Assembly: GCA_039583875.1 (NCBI GenBank)
Contig: CM077165.1
Location: forward strand, 70,606,757-70,670,756
Reading direction: 5' to 3'
DNA length: 64,000 nucleotides
Source of the DNA: Platanthera guangdongensis
Lineage: Eukaryota > Streptophyta > Magnoliopsida > Asparagales > Orchidaceae
Shown one piece after another: positions 9,665-20,205 of the stretch. Under the pieces are notes generated by a model. That model was not told where the DNA came from and did no database searches. It saw only the letters and a list, made by a program, of their open reading frames with translations. The position numbers were made by a program, and so were the translations under genes. The stretch's first letter is position 1, and every line of letters starts with the position of its first letter.

Positions 9665-9670
9665 TATAAA
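9665..9670 (+). promoter_or_regulatory. TATA box in element A 5' LTR
   Basis: TATAAA in the context CCAACCCTATAAAGCC is followed by a pyrimidine-rich leader, a strong plant core-promoter arrangement. It is conserved in the 3' LTR at 40319-40324. It probably defines the U3/R border of this element. Confidence 0.6.
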
Positions 9671-10129
9671 GCCACCCCACCCCCTCTCCTTCCCCCAAGC
9701 CTCTAAGCCAACTCCCTCCCCCTGCTTCCCCCCTGTCGGAGCCCTGGTGGCCGGAAAAAGGCAACCCGAGGAGTTCTTCCCCCTCCTCCACCACCAACAA
9801 GCCATGGTCGACCAAGCCGGCCCCTCCCGAGCCCGCCAGACCCCAGGTGGAAGCCTTCTCCCTCCCCTTTCCTATTTTGGTTGTCTTGCATGGCGCTCCC
9901 GGCGGCCGGAGCGCCGCCACCGTCACCCCTCCCTCCCATTTCAAAAAAAAGAGCTTTGGTGGTGGCCGGCGGCGGCAGGCCGTCGGACCACCGCCGGATG
10001 GAGCGCCCACCCCCGGGCAGTTGGCCGGGGCTGGAGTCACGGCCGGCCGGCGGCTGGAGAAGCCCGTAAGGGCGGCGGAAATAATACAGCGGGGGGGAGA
10101 TGATGTACAATAACTTCTTTATATATATA

Positions 10130-10597
10130 CGAGCATCTACGCACGGGCTACGCCCGTGCTTGATGCTCTCCGGCGGCCTTCGGCCCATCAGGCGGGCTTC
10201 GCCCGCCTGCGCACGTGCTTCGCCCGCCTGCGCACGTGCTTCGCACGTACTCGATGCTCCGGGCTGTCTTCCGCCGCATAGAAGGTGACCCCGCTTCCAC
10301 GCATTTCGTCGGCTCGGCGCCTGCGCACAGCTTCACCGGTACTCGATGCTTCGCCTACGCGTGAGGCACTCTTCTATGCGGCAGAAAACCACCCAAAGCA
10401 TCGAGTACTGGTAAAGCCCGTGCGCAGGTGCCGAGCCGGCGAAATGCGACGAAGCGGGGTCACCTTCTATGCGGTGGAAGACAGCCCGGAGCATCGAGTA
10501 CGGGCGAAGCACGTGCGCAGGCGGGCGAAGCCCGCCTGATGGGCCGAAGGCCGCCAGAGAGCATCAAGCACGGGCGTAGCCCGTGCGTAGATGCTCG
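10130..10597. repeat. 468-bp palindrome made of two opposed Helitron 3' ends
   Basis: The left half (10130-about 10360) is a near-perfect reverse complement of the right half (about 10370-10597). Both outer ends carry the same hairpin and CTCGT terminus in opposite orientation. The interior holds further short palindromes (GGCGGGCTTCGCCCGCC, TGCGCACGTGCTTCGC). Confidence 0.85.
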
Positions 10598-10868
10598 TAT
10601 AGTATATAGATATAATATACCCAGCCGCAATTTTTATTTGGTATAGATATTCCACATATTGTTATGTATTGTTTTAAATAATATATAGATATAATATACA
10701 CCGCCGCAATTCTTATTTGGTAATTGGTATAGATATTCCAAATATTGTTATGTATTGTTTTAAAGAATTTAACATTACTTTTAAACTTATATGAAATTTG
10801 TAATTATATTTAAAGCCTAATGCAGGCGCAACCTCATCCAGCCCAACTCTCCTTCACGCCCTCCCTCT

Positions 10869-10885
10869 CTCTATATAATGTATAG

Positions 10886-10935
<50 letters not shown>

Positions 10936-11148
10936 GATATAATATATAGATATAATATACCCACCACCTATACAACTCTCTCCCTCCCTCCCTCCCTCCC
11001 TCTCTCTCTGGTGTGCAGAGATACAGATATGATATACCCACCGCCTATAATATATAGATATAATATATATATATGATATACCCACCGCCTATACAACTCT
11101 CTCTCTCTCCCTGCCTCTCTCTCTCCCTCTCTCTCTCTCTCTGGTATG

Positions 11149-11232
<84 letters not shown>

Positions 11233-11300
11233 ATAATATAGATATGATATACCCACCGCCTATACCAACTCTCGCTCTCTCTCCCCCCTCTCTCTCTCTG
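10869..11300. repeat. AT and CT microsatellites with a repeated CCCACCGCCTATA block
   Basis: Long (TA)n runs at about 10889-10926 and 11150-11232 alternate with CT-rich runs and a repeated ATACCCACCRCCTATA unit (about 10958, 11035, 11078, 11249). This is expanded low-complexity sequence inside the Helitron-like element. Apparent reading frames here are repeats, not genes. Confidence 0.8.
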
Positions 11301-12243
11301 GTCCTGTACGGGCAATAGATTTAGGATACCTATTGAATTGCTTTGTTTAATGATAACAATAATGAATGGATGAGATCTCATGAAGCTCAATCGGACGGAC
11401 AATATAGACGTGCTTGACACAAAACAGGAATATCCTTATATAGTAGAGATATATAATATATTATATATATTATATAAATGTATTATTATAATATTTATAA
11501 TAAATATTATAATATTATAATTAATAATGGGTTGCTTTTTGTTTGAAACTAAAATAGGCTCCTAGGAAAAAAGTGTTGAACATGAAAAATGTTCCCCTAA
11601 CTAAGGGCTTCCTCCACAAAAATTTTCAGAATTTTTGGAGTTGATTTAGTATTTTAAAAGCCCAAATGAAAATTATTTGGCCAAATTAAAGGCCCAAAAC
11701 TCTTCGCAAAATTATGAAAATTTTTCCAGACTCATTTTAGACCCCCTTATAGGTTGTATCAAAATTTGGAGACTTGGGGATTAAAATTGAAATTTCTCTC
11801 AATTATTGAGTGCCTAGGGTCGCGCTCGGAAATAATTACGCTCATTTTCTTCGAAAATGAAAATTTGAGCGCGCGACTATCCTCTCTAATTTGAATAATA
11901 AATTCAAATTTTCGTATCAACGAGAGTGGCCGAGGTAAGTGACTAAGCACCTGGTTTTCCGAGATTTTGCAAAACCGTCGAGCGCCTCGACTCTCGAGTG
12001 AATAGGGCACGCTCGGAAGGTGAAAGTACGGGTGATGAACTTGGTGTTGTTCTCAAACAACTATAAGAATAAATCTCCTAACCGGACCTCGAACCAATTA
12101 AGCTGTAATAAATATGGCGCAACAAAAATAATTGGATCCTAATAATTGGTGAAACCCAATGAAATCACCTTAGAATCTGAAATGAAACTGAAGCCTCCTG
12201 AATAGGAGTGGTTGGACTACTAATCATTTTATTTGTGATTTCT

Positions 12244-12672
12244 CCAGTCTCGTATTGGTCAAGCTTATTTCAGTACTTTTCATTTCAGTATTATTCCAGT
12301 CTCGTACTGGTCAAGCTTATTTCAGTACTTTCTTTTTAGTACTACTCCAGTCTTGTACTGGTAAAGCTTATTTCAGTACCCTCTATTTAGTACTATTCCA
12401 GTCTCGTACTGGTCAAGCTTATTTTAGTATTTTCCATTCAGTACTACTCCAGTCTTGTACTGTTCAAGCTTATTTCAGTACCTTTTATTCAGTACTACTA
12501 CAGTCTCGTATTAGTCAAGCTTATTTTAGTACTTTCCATTCAGTACTACTCCAGTCTCGTACTGATCAAGCTTTTTTCAGTACCTTCTATTCAGTACTAC
12601 TTCAGTCTCGTACTTGTCAAGTTTATTTCAGTACTTTCCATTCAGTACTACTCCAGTCTCGTACTGGTCACA
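12244..12672. repeat. 51-bp tandem array in element A 5' LTR
   Basis: There are about eight to nine imperfect copies of a 51-bp unit containing AGTCTCGTACTGGTCAAGC and CAGTACTTTCCATTCAGTAC. The same array is in the 3' LTR (41470-41890). Because 51 is a multiple of three, the array stays open in one frame without being a gene. Confidence 0.85.
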
Positions 12673-13167
12673 TTTCATTCCATCACTTTAAATAAGTAGC
12701 ATAATCACTGCATTTATTCTCATTGCAATTTACCATTATAGTCTCGGGTCCTGCTTTGACGAGCAGTCGTCGAGCCATAATTGGGGATAACCGGAGTTGA
12801 AGTAGTCATCTAAGTCTAGCCCCAAATAATGCGCTCTCACGCTCCTTATCGAAAGTAGAGCTGAGTGCCGACGCCCGAAGTCTAAAGCCTAGTAGGGCAG
12901 ACCGACGTAGACCCGATCTTTATATTGTTTGCCTTTTATTTGATTGATTGTAAATTGCTTGCGGTGAAATAGTGGCGGGTCAGTCTCTCCCGCAAACCGT
13001 TCGTACCGGTCCGGGAAGGTTTACAACTCAAGGCGACAGGTAGATGAGTACCACGAGTGACCGGCCGTTATATTCCCCGTCGGGTTTTCCTCCGCTGGTC
13101 GGCCAAAACGTTTCGCCGAATGTCGCTCACATCCAAGAGTAAACAAAGTTGTACGTTAGGGTCTGGG

Positions 13168-13172
13168 GTTGT
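13168..13172. other. Target-site duplication of element B (left)
   Basis: GTTGT here and at 31771-31775 flank element B. The same LTR position in A's uninterrupted 3' LTR (about 42388) reads GGTTGTGCGATACG, which confirms the insertion site. Confidence 0.85.
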
Positions 13173-14095
13173 TGTCACGACCCGCATTTTCTCCGTATTC
13201 AAAAATACGTCAGAGTAGAGAAACTACGTGTCGTGATGCCATGCCATGCATGGGACAACTGCAGACACTCAGGCAACCCGTCCTCACATTTACTTCAAGT
13301 AAAAGATTGATAACTTTTAGTTAAAAACAATGCATATAAATTAATGGAGTTAATGACCGTGTCCCTCGGTCGGGTGGACTAATAGTCCATAGGTGAGAAA
13401 ATATATATATTTTACGCGGTGAAAAATACTGAGTTAGCTCATTTGTTAACCTACGTGAGAGTGAGGGTGAAGTATCATAAAATGATGATGTGACTTCTAC
13501 ATTTACTATATATATATAGAAATCTTTTGTACGCTTAAAAGTAGTGGCTTTAGTAGTTGAAGTCATGCCAATATTCCAGAATGCAGTTTTATATACTTTA
13601 AAATAACTAAATGCATCCTAACATAAATCCTTCCCAGAGAGCAAGAACAATCAGATAAAGAGTAACAGCAGTAACAACAACAAGTAGCCCATCACAGAAA
13701 AGTCAAGACTATGGGCGTCAACAACTGACACGAATCCATAGAAAAAATAGAAATCTAGCAAGTCTAAACAAGATAACTACCTCAAGCTCAGAGGTGGAAC
13801 CAAACGGCAGCAGAAACCAACAGCACCAGAAGCCCAACACTATTAGCTAAACCTGCTACAGCTATGATCCTGAGGCATTAAAAAGAAGAACACCTCAGAA
13901 GCAAGTTACAAGAAGTGCTAGAGTAAAAGCAGACTACACAAACCTCAAAGTGAAGGAAAATGAAAAGCGACTGCAAAAAAATGGTCAGCAGAGTAAAAGT
14001 AAGCAACAGTAAAACTAGCCGAGCAAGAAAGGCTCAACACAATATCAAGACAGAACAAGCACCAGCAACATAAGTTCAATCTTTCATTAATAATT

Positions 14096-14587
14096 ACTAT
14101 GCCGAGGGAGAAACCCCAACGCGCACAACTTACCTGAGCATTAAGCACTATGCCGAGGGAGGACCCCAACGCGCACAGTTCATTTGAGCATTAAACACTA
14201 TGTCGAGGGAAGACCCCAACGCGCACAGTTCATCTGAGTATTAAACACTATGCCGAGGGAGGACCCCAACGCGCACAGTTCATCTGAGTATAAGGCACTA
14301 TGCCGAGGGAGGACCCCAACGCGCACAGTTCATCTGAGTATTAAACACTATGCCGAGGGAGGACCCCAACGCGCACAGTTCATCTGATTATTAAACACTA
14401 CGCCGAGGGAGGACCCCAACGCGCACAGTTCATCTGAGTATAAGGCACTATGCCGAGAGAGGACCCCAACGCGCATAGTTCATCTGAGTATTAAACACTA
14501 TGCCGAGGGAGGACCCCAACACGCACAGTTCATCTGAGTATAAGGCACTATGCCGAGGGAGGACCCCAACGCGCACAGTCCATCTGT
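14096..14587. repeat. 50-bp minisatellite in element B 3' LTR
   Basis: About ten copies of a 50-bp unit with the core CTATGCCGAGGGAGGACCCC followed by AACGCGCACAGTTCATCTGA, alternating GTATTAAACA and GTATAAGGCA ends. The homologous array in the 5' LTR is at 23206-23690. Confidence 0.9.
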
Positions 14588-15335
14588 GTTTCTTTAGTTA
14601 CATAATTGTACAAGCAGTGTTCATTTATTTTTTTTATTCATCAAAAACTCAAGGGATAACCAACCAAGTGGACTGTATAAGAGCATTTCAAGGTACAACA
14701 AGTGAAGTTTAATAAGAAAAACGAACAAGATGACTCGATGGTTATAACAGCACGACAACCAATCTGTTTACCAATTCAATGGACTAGAATTTTGGGGTTA
14801 AGGCTTTAGGGACATCAAGTCAAATTCCAGGAATAGAGGGGGGGGGGAGTTAGGATTTCAGGACAAGTATCTCAACAATCGAAACATAATAAACTCAAAC
14901 AAGTGTAGAAAAAGGGCAAAAATTTAGAATCAAGAATAAGAGGGAGAGCAAGAACACCACTTGCCTCGATTTACCGGAAAAACTCTCCAAATCTCCACAC
15001 GTCGCGATAGGAGCCGAAATCTGGACGAAAATGTCTGAAATAACGGTTAGGGCCGAAAAACCCTAACAAGAAAATCTCGAGAAACAGGGAAGAAATTACC
15101 ACGAGGGCGCAACCCTCGACGAGAGCTTTCCAGATCTACGATCGGTTGGAAATTCCGAGCAGCGGAGCTCCGTCAGTGGTCACCGGAAGAAGCACGGACG
15201 GACAACCTTCTCCTCACACGCCGCTCTGGTACGGAAGGCAGAAGAAATTCTAGGTCGGCTTAAAGATTAAGAAGAAGCAGAAAGTATAAATACTCAACAG
15301 CAGAAAAAACTGGGTTCAACAAAACCGGCCCGACG

Positions 15336-15545
15336 GTGTCGACACAATTGTGTCGAAACCCGACGGCAGTGTCGACACAGCTGTGTCGACATCCGACGGC
15401 ACAGCGGTGTCGACACCCGACGGCACAGCAGTGTCGGCACAACTGTGTCGACACCCGACGGCACAGCGGTGTCGACACAACTGTGTCGACACCCGACGGC
15501 TCAGCTCAGCAGTGTCGACACAACCATGTCGACACCAGACCGCTC
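15336..15545. repeat. Array of GTGTCGACAC palindromes in element B 3' LTR
   Basis: Degenerate units contain the perfect 10-bp palindrome GTGTCGACAC followed by CCGACGGCACAGC. The 5' LTR copy (about 30510-30670) is more mutated. Confidence 0.8.
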
Positions 15546-15739
15546 AGCTCAACGTTCTTCGAACAAAAGGAAAAACTCCATTCGACGAATTCTGTTCGAA
15601 AATCGTCGAACGCAGAAAGCAGGGCCGGGTCGACGAACTCAACACCCAGAACTGCTAGACCTACAGCGAGCTCCGCTCGACGCTTCGTCGAGCTCAGAAC
15701 GTCCGCTCGACGATCGTCGACCTCCAAACAACGCCCAGA

Positions 15740-16080
15740 GAAACTAACAATCGTCCAGCTTCGCTCGACGATCGTCGAACTCCAAGCAACGCCCAGAAAA
15801 AACCAACAATCGTCGAGCTCCGCTCGACGATCGTGGAACTCCAAACAACGCCCAGAAAGGAAAAGCAATCGTCGAGCTCCGCTCAACGATCGTCAAACTC
15901 AGACAGCAACCAGAAAGGAAAAGCGATCGTCGAGCTCCGCTCGACGATCGTCGAACCCAAACAGCGACCAGAAAGGAAAAGCGATCGTCGAGCTCCGCTA
16001 GACGATCGTCGAACCAAGACATCGACCATAAAGGAAAAGCGATCGTCAAGCTCCGCTCGACGATCGTCGAACCCAGACAG
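15740..16080. repeat. Array of about six 58-bp hairpin-forming units in element B 3' LTR
   Basis: Each unit contains the inverted repeat GATCGTCGAGC TCC GCTCGACGATC (11-bp arms, 3-nt loop) followed by CGAACCCAGACAGCGACCAG and AAAGGAAAAGC. The matching array in the 5' LTR is at about 30880-31195. Confidence 0.85.
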
Positions 16081-16651
16081 CACACAGAGAATAAAATAAA
16101 ATAAAATGAAACATAATAAGGTTGGTTCGACGAAATCCCAAGCCTTTAGAAGGACTTCCCGAGAATCAAATCAAGCAGTCAATACTATAGCAATTATCGT
16201 GTTCAGATAGTTGAACAAGGAACTATGAGATCAAAACAAAGACTCAAACACGTCGAATTAAACAAAACTCACGACGTAGGCGAAAACTGAAGCTACGGAC
16301 ACAACGACAAAGTCAAAACCAAAATCCTACGAGTCATTCCCGAGACATTAACCGCCAAAACATGCGGCGAACAAAAACAAAACCAAAAATTTCGATCACG
16401 CGCCGAGACTCCAAAAACGCTCGGGTTGTGACGAAACTGGACGAGCAAGACAAAAATCAATCAATTAAGCTTTCCAAATGTGAAATTTTCCGTTTCCGCC
16501 AAAGATTCATGAATTCAGTTGACTGAATCGAAAAGACGCGAAAACGCACTATCGACGACGCGCCATCAACTACACTCTAAAGTAACGCCCTTACGTCATT
16601 ATGACGTCAACAAGAGGAGTAAACAATGCCGAAAAAATAGGGGCGTTACAG

Positions 16652-16666
16652 TCACCCCTCCAAAAA
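16652..16666 (-). other. Polypurine tract of element B
   Basis: The minus strand reads a purine-rich TTTTTGGAGGGGTGAC immediately upstream of the 3' LTR start (TGTAACGCCCC at 16650), as expected for plus-strand priming. Confidence 0.6.
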
Positions 16667-16765
16667 GGAAGTTTCGTCCCAAAACTTGGAACACGAACGA
16701 AACAAGAGGACAGAGAACGAGACAAGACAGAAGAATTCTTGAAACTAGAATACTAACCAGGGAGA

Positions 16766-19700
16766 CTAGGAGAACAGCTGAGGATGAGATTCTCTCATCG
16801 CGGATTCCAATTCCCAAGTTGCACCTCTTGCATCCTGATTTCGCCAGAGAACCTTAACCATTGGAATTATTTTCTTTCTTAGCACACGGTCTTGCGTCTC
16901 CAGAATACGGATAGGTTATTCAACATACAAGAGATTAGGCAGTAACTGGGGTACTGATTCAAGGACATGCCGATCACTACGGACACACTTTCGCAACTGG
17001 CTCACGTGAAACACGTCGTGAACACCAGGGAAAGAATCAGGCAACTCTAGTCTATAGGCAAAAACTCCAATGCGCTTCAGAATCTGAAAAGGCCCCACAT
17101 ACCTGGGATCTAGTTTATGGTTTCTTCCAAATCTTTTAACACCCGGCATCGGAGAGACCTTCAGAAACACCATGTCCCCAACTGCAAACTCCGAATCAAC
17201 TCTGTGCTGGTTTGCATACTTCTCGTATCGCTCCTGAGCTAACCTCAGCTTTTCACGAATATGCATTACTGAAGTACTCATATCCTCCAGCACTTCCGGT
17301 CCGAGCAACGGCTTCTCGCCAACTTCTGCCCAAAACAGGGGAGTTCGACAATGCCTTCCATCTAAAGCTTCAAAGGGCGTCATCTGCAAACTTTCCTGAT
17401 AACTATTATTGTACGCAAACTCCATCAATCCGAGGCGTTTATCTCATGCCCCACCATGGTCCAGAATATAGCATCTAATCATATCCTCCAAGATTTGGTT
17501 CACTCTCTCCGTCTGATCATTTGTCTGAGGATGATAGGCAGTAGAATATCTAAGGTCAGTACCTGGAGCTCCTTGCAAGCTTTGCCAGAAACGAGACATG
17601 AATCGGGAGTCTCGGTCTGACACAATACTCGTAGGTACACCATGAAGTCTGATAACTTCGTTCAGATAAAGCTCAGCTATCTTTTTCATGGAATAACTAA
17701 TCTTAAAAGGCACAAAGTGGGCACACTTGGTTAGTTTGTCCACGATAACCCACACTGTATCATGCCCTCGGGGAGATTTAGGCAAACCGGTAATGAAATC
17801 CATGGATAGACTCTCCCATTTCCAACTCGGTATATCTAAGGGTGTTAACTTACCACCCGGCCTTCTGTGATCAGCCTTGACACGCTGGCAAGTATAACAT
17901 TCCAATACAAATCTTGCAATGTCATTCTTCATGCCTGACCACCAAACAATCTGCTTCAGATCTCTGTACATTTTCGTGGATCCAGGATGATATGCCACAC
18001 AGGAACCATGCGCTTCACTGCATATTTTTGATCGGATGTCCCCAACAGCGGGAATACAGTATCTGTCATGGTACTTTAGGGTACCCTCGTCGTCAACTGT
18101 AAAGTCAGGTAATTCCCTTCTTTCGGTTCTACTGCGGAGGTGCTGCAAGTCAGGGTCGTCCTTCTGATGTAGCCTAGTGAGAGTAATCCACGAAGGCTCA
18201 ACCACCTCTAGGCTACTCGGCGAAGCGCTATTCCCTACGGTTATGTCCATGAGCAAGAACTCTTCAACAAGGGATTGCACCGAGAGGTTAATGATGTGTG
18301 CGGGCTTCCGGCTCAACGCATCTGCTACAACATTAGCCTTGCCGGGATGATAAAGGATATCGACTTCGTAGTCCGCAACATACTCTAACCATCGACGCTG
18401 GTGCAAATTCAGTTCCTTCTGAGTGAAGACATATTTCATACTTTTGTGGTTCGAATAAATTTTGCACGACACTCCATACAGAAGATGTCTCCACAACTTC
18501 AAGGCATAAATGATGGCAACAAATTCCAGGTCGTGCGTAGGGTAATTCTTTTCATGCACCTTCAATTGTCTTGATCCATACGCAATCACTTTGCCATCCT
18601 GCATCAACACGCAACCGAGTCCAACTCGCGAGGCGTCCACATAAATAGTGTACTCCACTCCTTCCACTGGCAATGCCAACATGGGAGCAGAACACAAACG
18701 CCTCTTGAGCTCTTGAAAAACTTCCTCACAGGAATCACTCCAAACAAAAGCTGCGCTCTTTTGCGTAAGCCTGGTCAACGGCGCAGAGAGAACAGAGAAT
18801 CCTTCCACAAATCTTCTGTAGTAACCTGCCAACCCTAAGAAGCTCCTTATCTCCTTAGGCGATGTAGGTCTCTTCCAATCCAAGACCGCAGCTATCTTTG
18901 CAGGATCCACTGAGATACCATCCTTACTTACAATGTGTCCTGGGAATGACACCTGAGATATCCAGAACTCACACTTACTAAGCTTCGCATACAACTTGTG
19001 CTCCCTCAGAGTAGACAAGACCAAGCGCAAGTGCAAGGCGTGCTCATTTGCATTTCTAGAATATACTAGGACATCATCAATGAATACCACCACGAACTTA
19101 TCCAAAAAATCTTTGAACACCCTGTTCATCATGTCCATAAAAGCTGACGGTGCATTCGTTAATCCAAATGATATTACCAGAAATTCAAAGTGACCATAAC
19201 GAGAACGAAAAGCGGTTCGCGGAATGTCTGACTCCCGGATTCTCAACTGATGGTAACCTGAACGGAGGTCAATCTTCGAGAATACGGAGCTACCCCGCAA
19301 CTGATCGAGCAAATCATCGATCCTAGGCAACAGATATCTGTTCTTAATTGTCACCTTGTTTAGCTCTCGATAATCAATGCATAGCCTCATCGTTCCATCC
19401 TTTTTCTTCACGAAGAGCACTGGTGCACCCCAGGGGGAAGAACTGGGTCTAATAAAACCGCACTGCAATAACTCATCCAGTTGAGTACGCAGCTCCTCTA
19501 ACTCATGCGGCGCCATGCGGTACGGTGCCTTTGCAATAGGGCGAGTGCCTGGCTCGAGGTCTATAACAAACTCCACCTCTCTCTCAGGAGGAAGTCTAGG
19601 AAGGCTAACTGGAAAAACATCCAAAAACTCACACACCACAGAAACGTCCTCTACCCGAGGCTCAACCAGTTCAGCTCCCAGAATAGAAATGGAGACAAGA

Positions 19701-20120
19701 AAAGAATCACAGCCAGACTCTAGAAATTTGCGAGCACGTACCGCAGAAATGATCGGAGATTCCTGACGCGGCAAACCATACACACTCTTGGGCTGGCCAT
19801 TGCCACCTTTGAAATCCAAGCACTTGTGCTTGCACTGAATGACGACATCATAGCTGGACAACCAGTCCATGCCCAAAATCACGTCAAAGTCTACCAGATA
19901 TAGCACATTCAGATCCGCAAATGCTAGAAATCTGCTTAGGGAGATGGGGCATTTTCGGATACCCTGGCTTGACCTCACCAACTCTCCTGAAGGAAATTTG
20001 ACATTTATGGAGGTGTCTAACTGGTCGAGAGCCTAGCGATGTCGGTCTACAAAACTCCTTGCCACAAAAGAGTGAGTAGCACTCGAATCGAACAAAACGC
20101 GCACCCACTTATTCTTCACC
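16766..20120 (-). pseudogene. Element B pol: protease-RT-RNase H-integrase-chromodomain, few stops
   Basis: Domains in order: aspartic protease (from 20120; LFDSSATHSF in place of the usual DTGA/DSGA, then VILGMDWL at about 19850); reverse transcriptase ([20 protein letters not shown], catalytic [11 protein letters not shown] at about 19090); RNase H ([18 protein letters not shown]); integrase with an HHCC zinc finger ([12 protein letters not shown]...CYTCQRVKA), catalytic D in MDFITGLP, D in IVSDRDSRF and E in the [14 protein letters not shown] segment; then a Tekay-type C-terminal chromodomain (VLWRNQDARGATWELE) ending at 16766. The frame is open for 845 codons (19981-17444). Interruptions are a stop in the protease region (about 20030), a TGA at 17443-17441 where TGG is expected, and a stop at 16916-16918. 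Odd residues are DSS in the protease active site, FPGH for FLGH in RT and NDQ for NGQ in the integrase. Otherwise the coding capacity is well preserved. Confidence 0.88.
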
Positions 20121-20205
20121 TTAAATTCACCTAAACACATAGCGCGCGCAACTAATATGCGGAAACCATAAATCTACTAAAATAAATTACTAGCCGAGTC
20201 AGAGA

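Larger units (their letters stand above)
10130..11449 (-). mobile_element. Helitron-like insertion in the 5' LTR of element A
   Basis: On the minus strand it begins TCTCTACTATATAAGG (11449 downward), the characteristic plant Helitron 5' end, preceded by A. It ends with a perfect hairpin (GCACGGGC GTA GCCCGTGC, 10159-10141), seven bases and CTCG at 10133-10130, followed by T, so it sits between A and T. CTCG departs from the usual CTRR. The 3' LTR of element A (around 40675-40690) has the uninterrupted AT-rich site, which confirms an insertion. No Rep/helicase coding is present, so it is non-autonomous (1320 bp). It is largely microsatellite and palindrome. Confidence 0.65.
8653..13172 (+). 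repeat. Element A 5' LTR, first part
   Basis: Aligns with 39320-42390 of the 3' LTR apart from the Helitron insertion. It contains two related blocks around 8765 and 8915 (GGAACTCCGAATTGAGTT...), a TATA box (9665-9670), a GC-rich leader region and a 51-bp tandem array. It is interrupted at 13172 by element B and resumes at 31776. No translated gene is supported in it. Confidence 0.85.
13173..16650 (-). repeat. Element B 3' LTR
   Basis: This 3478-bp LTR is colinear with the interrupted 5' LTR (22250-24201 plus 30275-31770). It contains a 50-bp minisatellite (14096-14587), a TATA-like palindromic TATAAATA near 15288, an array of GTGTCGACAC palindromes (15336-15545) and an array of 58-bp hairpin units (15740-16080). 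The plus-strand ORF across 15336-16001 is a product of these arrays and not a gene. Confidence 0.9.

Noticed and set aside
9343..10113. Several proline/arginine-rich ORFs on both strands
   Set aside because: They lie in the GC-rich leader part of element A's LTR, and the 3' LTR copy carries indels that break them.
11073..11420. ORFs of repeated Ile-Tyr
   Set aside because: Products of (TA)n microsatellites inside the Helitron-like element.
12255..12695. A 146-codon plus-strand ORF as a repeat protein gene
   Set aside because: It arises from a 51-bp tandem array whose length is a multiple of three inside an LTR.
14096..14587. CRISPR-like regular repeats
   Set aside because: Units are contiguous without unique spacers, lie in a plant LTR and recur in the partner LTR; this is a minisatellite.
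15336..16001. A 221-codon plus-strand ORF as a gene
   Set aside because: It is made of tandem LTR repeats, has low-complexity composition and is not conserved in the other LTR.
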